DNA of 64,000 nucleotides. Origin: JAJDOD01 sp039024895 (GTDB lineage: Bacteria; Pseudomonadota; Alphaproteobacteria; Rhodobacterales; Rhodobacteraceae). The notes beneath the pieces are model-generated. The model did not search any database and was not told the DNA's origin. It was given only the letters and a program-made list of their open reading frames with translations. Location of the stretch: contig JBCCPJ010000005.1 in the NCBI GenBank assembly GCA_039024895.1, positions 1-64,000 of the forward strand. Reading direction: 5' to 3'. Numbering within the stretch: position 1 is the first letter of the stretch; each line of letters starts with the position of its first letter. Of this stretch, positions 1 to 7,715 are shown piece after piece. Position numbers and translations under genes: made by a program.

Positions 1-96
1 CGAGAAAGGACCAAACACAGGACCATCGAAACGCGCCGCTTGCTTCACCGCAAATCCGCCGCATAATCAAACCAAACAGATGAACCAGATCCTCTC

Positions 97-642
97 TTAG
101 CTCAGGCGGCCATCTGTCCCAAAATCCCTGACGACGGACAGTGCGCTAGCCTGGAGTGAGCATTCAAAGCGAGTTCCGATTTTCCGAAGTTTTTCGGCGT
201 TCCATACTCCATCCAAGAACTCATCTCGAACCAGATTGGCGGGCATGAGAAGCCATGAGGCAAACAGGTTCGCCTCAGCCTCCAGAGTGTCACGAAAGTC
301 GTTTAAATCTTCTTTTGTGTCTTCAAATCTGTTCCGAATATCGCGGTGACACATGAAGTGCCCAAGCTCGTGCGCAAACGTGAACCTGCGCCGCCTCGCG
401 TTTTCGATGCCTGTGTTTAAGAGAATTGTCCACTTTCGTACGCCCTCTGTCCGCACCAAAGCTCCTTCGAAGTTATCAAATGGCCTTTCTTTGATCGCTA
501 GTTGGTCTGAAAATCCACTACGCTGGATCGTTCCCTCAATGAGGTTCTCGATATCGAGCGGATAGGTGTTCGGACCCAATTCTTGCCAAAATTTGGTCAG
601 TTGGATTGCTCTGCCTCTTGGATCACTCTTTGTCTTCGGCAT
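97..642 (-). CDS. ImmA/IrrE-family zinc metallopeptidase
   Basis: The protein (181 aa) has the zincin motif HELGH at about residues 91-95, followed some 25 residues on by an EAEAN segment and the helix FASWLLMP. This is the layout of the ImmA/IrrE (COG2856) family, whose members cleave a partner XRE repressor to trigger induction. The ATG at 642 is preferred over a TTG five codons upstream. The gene overlaps the end of the XRE gene by 20 bases on the same strand, so the two are a translationally linked repressor/antirepressor pair. The target is presumably the neighbouring repressor (inference). Such pairs are typical of mobile elements. Confidence 0.85.
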   Translation of the reverse strand: MPKTKSDPRGRAIQLTKFWQELGPNTYPLDIENLIEGTIQRSGFSDQLAIKERPFDNFEGALVRTEGVRKWTILLNTGIENARRRRFTFAHELGHFMCHRDIRNRFEDTKEDLNDFRDTLEAEANLFASWLLMPANLVRDEFLDGVWNAEKLRKIGTRFECSLQASALSVVRDFGTDGRLS

Positions 643-952
643 CCAGTCCCGAGACAATTCTATCTATGTAACGTTTGTCGTCCTCCGATAGCCGGCGGTA
701 TTTGCGAAAGAGCGCGTCATCTCGTTGTGGTGCAGTGCGCTCGTCAGAAGTGTCATCAAGAAAATAGTCCGGTGACTCGCCGAGGAAGTTCGCAATTTTG
801 AGAAGCAGCTCGGCCGATGGCTTTGCGTTTTTTTTGTTTTCTAACTGCCATACGTAGGCCTTCGAGCTTCCGACAGCCTCCGCCAACTCTTCCAAGGTAC
901 GTCTTTGGCTGGTTCGTACATGACGAAGTTTTTCACCGAATTTTTTTGACAT
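623..952 (-). CDS. XRE-family helix-turn-helix repressor
   Basis: This 109-aa protein has an N-terminal HTH_3 domain (about residues 8-65, with the recognition-helix region SSKAYVWQLENKK) and a charged C-terminal tail. It is first in a two-gene unit with the ImmA/IrrE peptidase. Its promoter region carries two copies of a 12-bp repeat that overlap the likely -10 and -35 elements, so autoregulation is expected. The small DUF1508 gene is transcribed divergently from the same intergenic region and may be controlled too. Which genes it represses cannot be read from sequence. Confidence 0.85.
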   Translation of the reverse strand: MSKKFGEKLRHVRTSQRRTLEELAEAVGSSKAYVWQLENKKNAKPSAELLLKIANFLGESPDYFLDDTSDERTAPQRDDALFRKYRRLSEDDKRYIDRIVSGLDAEDKE

Positions 953-982
953 TTGAACCTTCGGAAATTTAACGCTTGACTA

Positions 983-1029
983 AAGTATAGCGATCGATGT
1001 ACCAAACTCAAGTATAGCGATAGCTATAT
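983..1029. promoter_or_regulatory. Divergent operator/promoter between XRE gene and DUF1508 gene
   Basis: The 12-mer AAGTATAGCGAT occurs at 983-994 and again at 1010-1021, exactly 27 bp apart. The second copy extends into the inverted repeat TATAGC-GATA-GCTATA (1014-1029). On the minus strand TTGAGT (1011-1006), a 16-bp spacer and TATACT (989-984) form a good sigma-70 promoter for the XRE gene, and both repeats lie on or next to it. This is the expected arrangement of autoregulatory operator sites. Confidence 0.6.
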
Positions 1030-1056
1030 ATATGTAGTGCAATAATGGAGGCCGAA

Positions 1057-1242
1057 ATGGCTGATACATGCGTCGCCGGAGGCGACACCTGGGAAGTCTA
1101 CAAAGACAACGCTGCTGATTGGCGGTGGCGTCGTACGGCATCAAACGGCCGGATTGTCGGTGCTTCTTCAGAAGGATACGTCAACAAGGCAGACTGCATT
1201 TCAAATGCTCGTCGCAACGGTATGACGTGCACTCCCCGGTGA
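1057..1242 (+). CDS. DUF1508 (YegP-like) small protein
   Basis: The 61-aa product is one copy of the DUF1508/YegP fold: an aromatic strand (WEVYKDNAADWRWRR), an SNGRIVG turn and a C-terminal helix with KADCISNARRNG. E. coli YegP carries two copies; single-copy versions are common. The ATG at 1057 is chosen over 1045 because GGAGG lies just in front of it. The gene is divergent from the XRE repressor. The function of the family is not established. Confidence 0.75.
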   Translation: MADTCVAGGDTWEVYKDNAADWRWRRTASNGRIVGASSEGYVNKADCISNARRNGMTCTPR

Positions 1243-1477
1243 CATCGTGGGGAGCGGCTAACCTCCCAGTCGCTCCTCACACCACAAAACTTGTGATCAA
1301 GGCGCAGAAGGCATTGCAGCATATGATCTAGTGGACTGTCTTTGGTCCCGAAAAGTTAAATGGCCTTCCAATCCGCAGGCTTCTTTTGAACGCCTTCTAG
1401 CAACTCAACAAAGCAGTTGAGTTTCAAATTGTTCTCTATATGTTCTCTTGTAAGTCATAGAACGCAAGGGTGTAGCC

Positions 1478-1681
1478 ATGAAAGCTCTATGTTTGCCAAA
1501 GTGTCGGTTCTGTGGCCGCAACTGGCATCCTCAAGAGAGTGTGACGGCTACTCGCGAGTATTGCTCAGAATGCAAGAGCGAACGCAGAACCTTGGCGGCG
1601 AGTGAATTGAACTTACGCCCCTTAAGGGCAGGCGATAACGTTGGGTCGTTTATTAACCGCAAAGTTCGTCGAGCTAGCTAG
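1478..1681 (+). CDS. Small zinc-ribbon-like protein, unknown function
   Basis: The 67-aa ORF has two CxxC pairs (Cys9/Cys12 and Cys29/Cys32) and Arg/Lys-rich flanks, as in small zinc-ribbon nucleic-acid-binding proteins. A weak AAGGG-type ribosome site precedes the ATG. Its stop codon overlaps the stop of the convergent kinase gene by four bases. I recognise no family. The 235-bp stretch before it (1243-1477) shows no convincing gene. Confidence 0.5.
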   Translation: MKALCLPKCRFCGRNWHPQESVTATREYCSECKSERRTLAASELNLRPLRAGDNVGSFINRKVRRAS

Positions 1682-2709
1682 GGTAGCAAGTGTGCTTCTA
1701 GCTCTTTTTTGGCCTGTGAAGCACTAATAACTCCTTCAGATCGGGCAAGAGTCTTGCTTCTTCCGGTTGTGAGAGGTTCGCTCCAAGACCTCCATTCATG
1801 TTTCCGACTGCTGTGTCTGTTCAACAAAACCCAAACAACACGATTGCCGGATTGCCGCGACCATTCGACTTCTGCGCGTCGAACTTCACACGCCCAATCC
1901 GGGCTTACCGGAAGTCTTGAAAGTGCATTCTGGACTTGGCCAACGCTTTGGAGCCGTCTGTCTGTATCATCGTACATCATTGCGCGGATCATACGTCGCC
2001 ATTGCTTTGGAATATGCGGTAGCCACTTCAGTCTGTCACAGAAGTTACCGTCGCGGATATGATAGCGGGGCAAATCAGTTTCTGTGTACCATGCCTCTCC
2101 ATGCAACAACCGGTAGAGCGTCATACCCAGTGCCCAGATGTCACTGCGCACGCTGGTTCCTTTGCCATGCCAAACTTCGTACGCCACGTGGTCTTTGTAT
2201 CCTTGCTGGGAGGCGTAACCCAGAACGATCCTGTCAGTGACTAGCCCAAAATCGGCGATGCGAGCGGTCCCGTTCCCGTCAAGCAGGATGTTTCCAGGTT
2301 TTATGTCACGGTGGATCATGCCCCTTGCATGCAGTGCATCCAAACCAAGTAAGACATCGTTGGCGATTTTTCGTACCTCGCTGATAGATTGAGGCCTTGC
2401 TTCGTAAATAGATTTCAGCGAGCCGCCTGAGCAGTATTCCATGCAATATTGGATGCTCTGCCCGTCGTTGCTCTCTACAAGATGATATACGGGGACGATA
2501 TTTGGATGCGCAGCCTTCGCTAAAAGTTGCGCTTCGCTCATGAATTCTTTTTTCATATTCTGCCAGGTGGCATCGTCTTCGTTGGGATCTCTCCTGATGA
2601 TTTTTACAGCGACCTGGCCATGTACATCGTCATCGGCCATGTGCACCTCGCCAAAGTGCCCGTTGTCGATCTTTTTTCCTATGGCGAGGTTTGACTTGAA
2701 CTTGGACAT
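1678..2709 (-). CDS. Hanks-type serine/threonine protein kinase
   Basis: The 343-aa protein has a glycine-rich loop (residues 11-21), Lys36 in VAVKII, a likely helix-C Glu59, the catalytic loop HRDIKPGN (133-140, base Asp135) and DFG at 153-155. All catalytic elements are present, so it should be active, although the usual APE motif is replaced by a divergent YEVW segment. About 70 residues beyond the kinase fold form a Trp/Arg-rich C-terminal part of unknown type with no transmembrane segment, so it is cytosolic, unlike PknB-type sensors. It is last in a three-gene unit; its ATG overlaps the upstream stop (TGATG). The island context suggests a role in defence or element control (inference). 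Confidence 0.85.
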   Translation of the reverse strand: MSKFKSNLAIGKKIDNGHFGEVHMADDDVHGQVAVKIIRRDPNEDDATWQNMKKEFMSEAQLLAKAAHPNIVPVYHLVESNDGQSIQYCMEYCSGGSLKSIYEARPQSISEVRKIANDVLLGLDALHARGMIHRDIKPGNILLDGNGTARIADFGLVTDRIVLGYASQQGYKDHVAYEVWHGKGTSVRSDIWALGMTLYRLLHGEAWYTETDLPRYHIRDGNFCDRLKWLPHIPKQWRRMIRAMMYDDTDRRLQSVGQVQNALSRLPVSPDWACEVRRAEVEWSRQSGNRVVWVLLNRHSSRKHEWRSWSEPLTTGRSKTLARSEGVISASQAKKELEAHLLP

Positions 2710-3287
2710 CAGTCTTCGCGCTCCGCAAGAAGCAAAAGTGCGGCTTCGCGACTTCCCTTTTTCAACGCGTCACCATCAAAATGAGTATTCCAATGTTCAT
2801 CGTCTTCTATGTATTCATTAGCCTTTCGGCTGCCGTAGGTTCGACTGATAACACCCGTCTTCTTGATCGAAGTATCGCAAACTGAAGCTGCAGACGAAAT
2901 TACAACTCCCCGTAGTTCGGCACTTTCAAGGTGGGAAAGTTTCATTGCCGTTTTTCCCGCTGAACTTCCCTTGACAACGACACGCTCGATTCCGTTTTCC
3001 CTGAGATAATTCGTGATTTGTTGGGACATAACTGCAAGCGCTTCTGCGCGGTCTCCGCTTTGTAGCTTCATATGAAGATCATTTTGCAGTCTTGGAGGTT
3101 GCCCATCCACGACCTCTGCATCGACCAGTGTTGCCTGTTTTCCCGAGACGACAATTCCTACCCATCTGTCAGCCAAAAAACTTACCTCAAAACCTCTTCT
3201 TCTATGAAGACGATATATACTCGAAGTAGGTTCACCACGGAAGTCGTGACGCAACCTTTTCGCGAGTTCAGAAGATAGCTCAAACAT
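2709..3287 (-). CDS. Unknown protein, possibly RNase H-fold (DUF3010-like)
   Basis: The 192-aa protein has an alternating beta/alpha pattern: a strand-turn RWVGIVVSGKQ near residue 42, then a helix and the segment IERVVVKGSSAGKTAMKL. By eye this recalls DUF3010/RuvC-like RNase H-fold proteins, but a full acidic catalytic set is not obvious. The match is tentative and I assign no function. The gene overlaps its upstream neighbour by 8 bases and the kinase by one base, so the three are translationally coupled. It could be a substrate or sensor for the kinase. Confidence 0.6.
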   Translation of the reverse strand: MFELSSELAKRLRHDFRGEPTSSIYRLHRRRGFEVSFLADRWVGIVVSGKQATLVDAEVVDGQPPRLQNDLHMKLQSGDRAEALAVMSQQITNYLRENGIERVVVKGSSAGKTAMKLSHLESAELRGVVISSAASVCDTSIKKTGVISRTYGSRKANEYIEDDEHWNTHFDGDALKKGSREAALLLLAERED

Positions 3288-3522
3288 TATGTCTCACAAA
3301 CGTGATAGTTCGCACTGCAATCCGATAATTACGCAAGACAGGAGGTTGGATTTCCAAAGTTGCTGAAGGGATTGAACGCCAAATTTTCAACTTTGAATGT
3401 CCGCTCTTGCAGATTACTAATGTTTTGTGTGTAACCGCAGCGAACTTCCGCTTTCCGCCCTTGGTGACGAAGCGGCGGTCAAAGTCTGGCATAATTGACA
3501 ATCCCGCATCGCTGATTGCCAC
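3280..3522 (-). CDS. Small protein of unknown function, first gene of kinase unit
   Basis: This 80-aa, basic, beta-rich ORF starts with GTG; an internal ATG at codon 11 (3492) is an alternative start. No clear ribosome site is visible for either. Its stop lies inside the first codons of the next gene (ATGTTTGA overlap), which supports real translation as part of the three-gene unit. No family was recognised. Its upstream region is shared with the divergent recombinase gene. Confidence 0.45.
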   Translation of the reverse strand: MAISDAGLSIMPDFDRRFVTKGGKRKFAAVTHKTLVICKSGHSKLKIWRSIPSATLEIQPPVLRNYRIAVRTITFVRHNV

Positions 3523-3528
3523 ATCATG

Positions 3529-3613
3529 TTTGCGGCAAAAAGGACCCTTTTTGCGGCAGCTTGCGGTGTGTATTCAAGCCATTGATTTCTTTCATCCTCG
3601 ACTGCCGCAAAAA
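3529..3613. repeat. Inverted and direct repeats upstream of the recombinase
   Basis: TTTTTGCGGCAG at 3548-3559 is a perfect reverse complement of CTGCCGCAAAAA at 3602-3613 (12-bp arms, 42-bp spacing). TTTGCGGCA also occurs directly at 3529-3537. The cluster lies immediately before the serine recombinase start. It may be its crossover/accessory site or operator, or a degraded transposon end; which one cannot be decided here. Confidence 0.5.
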
Positions 3614-3632
3614 CCTAGTGCAAAAAGCTACC

Positions 3633-4223
3633 ATGAAGATAGGATATGCAAGAGTATCTACAGACGAGCAAACCCTCGACTTGCAAATCGAGGCCCTCAA
3701 CGCAGCGGGCTGCGACCGTATCTTCACAGATCAGGCTCAGAGTGGGGCCAAAGCAGCCGAATCCCGGCCTGGTTTCGTCGAAGTCATGAACACTCTGGTT
3801 GATGGCAATTTGCTTGTAGTATGGAAACTCGACAGAGTAGGCCGCTCCATTGCGGACCTTATCCATCTTCTCGGCGTCTTTCGCGAGCGTGGCATTGAGT
3901 TTCGTAGCCTAACTGACGGGATAGATACGACGACTGCGGGTGGGCGACTTGTGTTCCACATCATGGGGGCACTCGCAGAGTTCGAACGCGATCTCATTCA
4001 AGAGCGCACCCGAGCCGGATTACGAGCAGCCAGAAAGCGCGGCAAGAGACTTGGCCGTCCGCCGATACTGTCGCAAGCGCAAATCGCGCACGCGAAGTTC
4101 ATGATCAAGACAAAGGGCGAAACCGTGTCTGCTATGGCGGAGATCCTCGGCATAAACCGTAGTACACTACAACGGTCGTTGAGCCGCAGTGCGAAAGCCA
4201 AAGCGCTCGGCAATTCCAACTGA
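3633..4223 (+). CDS. Serine recombinase (resolvase/invertase family)
   Basis: The 196-aa product begins MKIGYARVSTDEQ, with the nucleophile Ser9. It continues with the resolvase core (VWKLDRVGRSIADL; GRLVFHIMGALAEFERDLI) and the basic linker and helix-turn-helix starting at GKRLGRPP. This is the standard small resolvase/invertase length, so it is not a large phage integrase. The reading frame extends upstream to 3516, but the family start is the ATG at 3633. Nearby inverted repeats may be its site. It probably resolves or inverts a segment of the island or is a leftover of a Tn3-type element. Confidence 0.9.
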   Translation: MKIGYARVSTDEQTLDLQIEALNAAGCDRIFTDQAQSGAKAAESRPGFVEVMNTLVDGNLLVVWKLDRVGRSIADLIHLLGVFRERGIEFRSLTDGIDTTTAGGRLVFHIMGALAEFERDLIQERTRAGLRAARKRGKRLGRPPILSQAQIAHAKFMIKTKGETVSAMAEILGINRSTLQRSLSRSAKAKALGNSN

Positions 4224-4302
4224 TGCAGCCTATGCTTACTCTTGACCTGAACCAGCAGTTTCCTCTGCAGTGTCGAGAGCTCTGAGTATCGGATCGATGG
4301 CT

Positions 4303-4412
4303 TTAAGCGGCCAGTTTGTCCATGTTTGCTTTCTCTGTAAGTTCCTTCGGTGTCAGATTTCCGGCCGGGGTTCAGGTCTTGGGTTGTTGTAGTCCTCCTG
4401 GCACGCCTCCAG
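4303..4412 (-). pseudogene. IS3-family transposase (OrfB) C-terminal remnant
   Basis: On the minus strand, LEACQEDYNNPRP is followed after a +1 frame change by NLTPKELTEKANMDKLAA and a TAA stop. Both pieces match the end of IS3-family OrfB integrases (the DYN..RPHS.LGNLTP..F region). Only this tail remains, and it is frameshifted, so it is a decayed insertion rather than a gene. It marks the right side of the accessory island. Confidence 0.75.
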
Positions 4413-4659
4413 CGTACTTGAGACCGGGGTCAGTGAGCTGAACAGCGTTTTGTTTAGGCAATCATCGGGCTGAATGCGCCGCGAAGGGTGGAAAGCGTTC
4501 GTTCGTTGCCTTTTGAGCCAAAGACTGCTTTGGCGAACGAAGCTGCCTTCCGAAGGCTCCAGGTCCCCATCTCAACCCAAGGTCATATGACAGAACCGGA
4601 GAACTAAACCTCACCTACGAGCATGCCGCAGTTGAGCTCAAGAAACTTGACTTCCATGT
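4413..4659. other. Non-coding stretch beside IS remnant
   Basis: Together with 4224-4302 this makes about 435 bp without an intact gene between the recombinase and the Sel1 gene. Apart from the IS3 remnant I see no ORF with a ribosome site, no tRNA and no clear terminator. It is probably insertion scar sequence. Confidence 0.4.
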
Positions 4660-5727
4660 TCAGTCATTCGGGTTTCTGACGTCCGCCAGTTTTGCTGCCA
4701 GCGCTTTTGCCGTCGTCGACTTCAATGGACCAAACCTGCAGTCCACGGAAATCTCTTGGTCATGGCAAAACCGATTGATAGCCCTAATTTGCGCTTTGTG
4801 TAGATAAGGGCTCAGGCGACCGACCCGATATCCGAGAGCATGGAGTTCCTTTTGGACAATACGCACATACGCGTTCTTGTTGATCTTCGCAGTAACCACC
4901 AGCGCTCGTGCGAATACATCGTTTGGCGCGGTTCGGACAAGCTCCTCGGACTTGATCCAAAAGCGTTGTGGCTCGAGTTCCGACGCTAGGTAGAGCCCCT
5001 CTTCGACCGAAGCCTTTGCACGTAGTCCTGGTGTCTTAAGTAGAGCCGCACGAACCTCGACAGTGCCACGCTCGTGGTTGAAGATTCGGTAGTACCGAAG
5101 TAAGCCCTCAGCAGCCTTGGAGTCACCGTTAAGCACCCGCTCATGAAGTCGATCAAGGAACCCATCGTGCACGAACCGCTTCGATGGGTGCGCAATCTGG
5201 GCAGCTAGTAGAAGAACCTGTGCGTCGCAATCACCTTCTTCGGCGCGCTCGGTTAGCTCAAGGATGCCTATTGCGGGTTTCGATAATGCACCCAATCTAC
5301 CGGTGGCATGAGCCCAAGCGAGCGTTACGCCAGCTTTCGGTACACCTGCGTCAATGCCCCTGGTAAAAGCTGAGATCGCCCTCTCGGCGTCACCCAATAT
5401 CATGTAAGCTTTGCCGAGTGACACCAACGATTTGGCATTTCCGGCGGCAACTGCCTGGTTGTAGTAAGCAATGGAAAGCTTCAAGTCCTCGGTAACTCCA
5501 ATGCCCTTAAGATAGAAAAAGCCAAGGCGATCCATTGCGCGGCCATACCCGTCGCTCGCCAGGCCCTGCATAATGATGGCTGCGTCTTCCGGCTGCTTGG
5601 TCATGATCGCCATGGCCTGGGAGAAACGTTGTTTTAGCTTTAGTTCAGCTTCATTCGCATTGGCCGGTTGAGGAAAAAAAGCCGAACAAACGACAAATAA
5701 GACTGCAATAGCACGCACATGATCCAT
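4660..5727 (-). CDS. Secreted Sel1-repeat protein with peptidoglycan-binding-like C-terminus
   Basis: The protein (355 aa) starts at the ATG at 5727, which has AGGAG eight bases upstream; the frame extends further but without a ribosome site. A signal peptide (cleavage near ANA-NE, residue 24) is followed by helical Sel1/TPR-type repeats (e.g. GRAMDRLGFFYLKGIG, NAKSLVSLGKAYM). The end resembles a peptidoglycan-binding domain (VQKELHALGYRVG ... AINRFC). There is no lipobox, so it is likely periplasmic. Its upstream region carries the same 12-bp motif as two alginate operons, and AlgK of Pseudomonas is also a Sel1/TPR protein, so a scaffold role in polymer export is possible (inference). Confidence 0.75.
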   Translation of the reverse strand: MDHVRAIAVLFVVCSAFFPQPANANEAELKLKQRFSQAMAIMTKQPEDAAIIMQGLASDGYGRAMDRLGFFYLKGIGVTEDLKLSIAYYNQAVAAGNAKSLVSLGKAYMILGDAERAISAFTRGIDAGVPKAGVTLAWAHATGRLGALSKPAIGILELTERAEEGDCDAQVLLLAAQIAHPSKRFVHDGFLDRLHERVLNGDSKAAEGLLRYYRIFNHERGTVEVRAALLKTPGLRAKASVEEGLYLASELEPQRFWIKSEELVRTAPNDVFARALVVTAKINKNAYVRIVQKELHALGYRVGRLSPYLHKAQIRAINRFCHDQEISVDCRFGPLKSTTAKALAAKLADVRNPND

Positions 5728-6050
5728 GGTTTCGCTCCTGCTTTGAACCTCTTCGCATATTAGAATGCGCACGCCTTTCTACGGAGCGAGATTCGGCATA
5801 GGAGCGGTCTCGAAAGTATAACATCTCGTGAGGTCAGTGCAGGCGAACAAAGCAAGTAAACCTGGGCTTGAGCCGCATTGCTAGCACCCAGATGCGCAAC
5901 TTTTCGGGCCATTGTCTTAGGTCAGCAGTTCTTCAAATCTCGTTGCTTGCGCTCCCCATTGCAATCGCGTTCTTGGTCCAAGCCGCTTGGCCTTAACAGG
6001 CATTTGATGCATGTCTTGGTGACCGCTTAGTCCAAACCAAGGCGCCCTAC
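5728..6050. other. Divergent intergenic region, Sel1 gene / globin gene
   Basis: This 323-bp region has no credible ORF. It contains the promoter motif at 5809-5820 oriented toward the Sel1 gene. For the globin side I see an AAGG ribosome-site candidate near 6039 but no clear NnrR/FNR-type palindrome. Confidence 0.5.
5809..5820 (-). promoter_or_regulatory. Shared promoter motif TATACTTTCGAG (copy 1)
   Basis: Read on the minus strand, toward the Sel1 gene 81 bp away, this is TATACTTTCGAG: a perfect -10-like hexamer followed by TTCGAG. The identical 12-mer occurs before algF and a one-mismatch copy before alg44. No standard -35 lies 17 bp upstream, suggesting an activator-dependent promoter. 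Confidence 0.45.
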
Positions 6051-6461
6051 ATGCATGCATCTAACCATGACCGAATCCGGCGAACCTGGGCGCAGGCAGC
6101 GGCGATCTCATCGGAAACCTCCAAGGTCTTCTACAGTAATCTTTTTCGACTGGACGCGACCACCAAGCAGCTCTTTGTCGGGGACCTCGACCTTCAGGGG
6201 CGCAAGCTGATGCAGACACTCGGGTTCATCGTCGACCACCTTGACGAGCCCGAAATACTTGTCCCGGCCGCCGAAGCACTTGCGGTCCGTCATGTTGGGT
6301 ATGGTGTGTCCGCGGATCAGTACGCGTCCGTTGGCGAAGCGCTCATCAAGACTCTAGATCAACTCCTTGGCAAGGACTTTTCAGACGAAGACAGGATGAC
6401 GTGGGCCGAAGTCTATGGCGAGCTTTCACAGGCGATGATCGCTGCCGCGTACGGCACCTAA
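6051..6461 (+). CDS. Single-domain bacterial globin
   Basis: This 136-aa protein spans the globin fold. Its layout follows Vitreoscilla haemoglobin: FYSNLFRLDATTKQLF (B/CD region), Gln49 at the likely distal E7 position, and proximal His81 in AVRHVGYGV. No reductase domain is attached, so it should bind O2 or NO and may act as a dioxygenase with a partner, or as a sensor. It lies 92 bp upstream of a FIST gene and a sensor kinase on the same strand, which points to a haem/NO signalling context (inference). Confidence 0.85.
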   Translation: MHASNHDRIRRTWAQAAAISSETSKVFYSNLFRLDATTKQLFVGDLDLQGRKLMQTLGFIVDHLDEPEILVPAAEALAVRHVGYGVSADQYASVGEALIKTLDQLLGKDFSDEDRMTWAEVYGELSQAMIAAAYGT

Positions 6462-6472
6462 GCTATCCATTA

Positions 6473-6488
6473 GTATAGGTGGCTATAC
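6473..6488. promoter_or_regulatory. Palindrome upstream of FIST/kinase operon
   Basis: GTATAG-GTGG-CTATAC is a perfect inverted repeat (6-bp arms) in the 92-bp gap between the globin and FIST genes, 65 bp before the FIST start. It is a plausible operator; the regulator is unknown. Confidence 0.35.
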
Positions 6489-6553
6489 CGATTGGAAAAC
6501 CTTGCCGCATTTGCTTTCGGCTACCCTAAGTAAGTTGTAAACACGGTAGATCC

Positions 6554-7693
6554 ATGAAAATTACGGCACTCTCAAGCTCGGACAGCGGCTTTTCAATCGA
6601 ACTCTTCGAAAACGCCGATTTCGTGGCGATCCACGGGAATTGCACAGTCCGGCCTGAGACATTGGGGCTCGACCGGTTGCGCAGCCAGGTCCATGGTGCC
6701 ACGTCTTGTCTTGGGGCGATGACAGCTTCCGGTGTGACAGAGGCCGTAAGCTTCTTCGCCATTGAAGATCCATCGGGCGCCTTTGGCACGTCGATGGAGG
6801 CGTTTGGCGACAAACCGAAAGACGCTGCACGGGCGGCAACGCTCGCAGCTCTGCAAGCCGCTGACCGGATTGGCGAAGCACCGGAACTGATCCTGGTCGC
6901 AAGCACACCCGGATTTGAAGAAGCTGTTCTCGAAGGGATCGAATCTGTATCCGGGCCCAGTGTGCCCATTATCGGCGGCAGCGCGGCCGACAATTCGGTC
7001 AGCGGGGAGTGGTTTGTATTCGACCAAGCGAGACAGATTGAATCGGGTGTCATCGTCACAGTGATGTTCCCCTCGCGTCCGGTATCGTTCGCCTATCACA
7101 ACGGCTACGCGCCATCGTCCCGAAGCGGAACCGTGACGCGGCTAAGCGGTCGGAGCATTCTGGAAATCGACAACCGGCCTGCGTTGGACGTGTACCGTGA
7201 GTGGACCGAAGCCTCGGTCACGGCCGCCCCCGGCATGGGTGAATGCCAATCCATACTCTCAGACAGCACGCTATGGCCTTTGGGGCGGAAAATGTCGGAA
7301 CTCGATGGCGTTTCGTCCTATCTTCTGACCCACCCCGCCGTGGCGCATGGCGACGGGTCGATAGACCTCTTTGCCACGGTCCAGGAAGGAGAAGTTCTGA
7401 CCCAAATGACGGGGACGGAGTCCGGACTGGTCAATCGCGCGGGACGTGTGGCGACGCTGGCGCGCGCGGCAGGCCGCATGGAACACGAACCGATTGCTGG
7501 TGCACTGATGGTTTATTGCGGCGGCTGCATGCTGTCGGTGCGTGACAGGCTTGACGATGTCGTCAATGGCGTCTCGAGCGCACTGGGCGGAGCACCGTTT
7601 CTTGGGACATTTACCTTCGGCGAACAAGGCCAGATCGTGGGTGCGGGAAACCGGCATGGAAATCTGATGATCTCCTGCATAGTATTCAGCTGA
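6554..7693 (+). CDS. FIST-domain signal transduction protein (NosP-like)
   Basis: The 379-aa cytosolic protein has a FIST_N region (about residues 25-215, with VPIIGGSAADN and a GYAPSSRSG turn) and a FIST_C region (to about 360, with MVYCGGCMLSVRDRLDDVV and PFLGTFTFGEQG). FIST proteins bind small ligands; some, called NosP, bind haem and sense NO while regulating an adjacent hybrid histidine kinase. Here the next gene, 22 bp downstream, is such a kinase and a globin precedes, so a NosP-like role is likely. Haem binding itself cannot be confirmed from sequence. Confidence 0.85.
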   Translation: MKITALSSSDSGFSIELFENADFVAIHGNCTVRPETLGLDRLRSQVHGATSCLGAMTASGVTEAVSFFAIEDPSGAFGTSMEAFGDKPKDAARAATLAALQAADRIGEAPELILVASTPGFEEAVLEGIESVSGPSVPIIGGSAADNSVSGEWFVFDQARQIESGVIVTVMFPSRPVSFAYHNGYAPSSRSGTVTRLSGRSILEIDNRPALDVYREWTEASVTAAPGMGECQSILSDSTLWPLGRKMSELDGVSSYLLTHPAVAHGDGSIDLFATVQEGEVLTQMTGTESGLVNRAGRVATLARAAGRMEHEPIAGALMVYCGGCMLSVRDRLDDVVNGVSSALGGAPFLGTFTFGEQGQIVGAGNRHGNLMISCIVFS

Positions 7694-7715
7694 CCTGAAC
7701 CGAGGCAGCCCGTAA

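Noticed and set aside
1..100. Possible C-terminus of a gene entering from the left edge
   Set aside because: All three plus frames end in stops within 100 bases, and none has recognisable family sequence.
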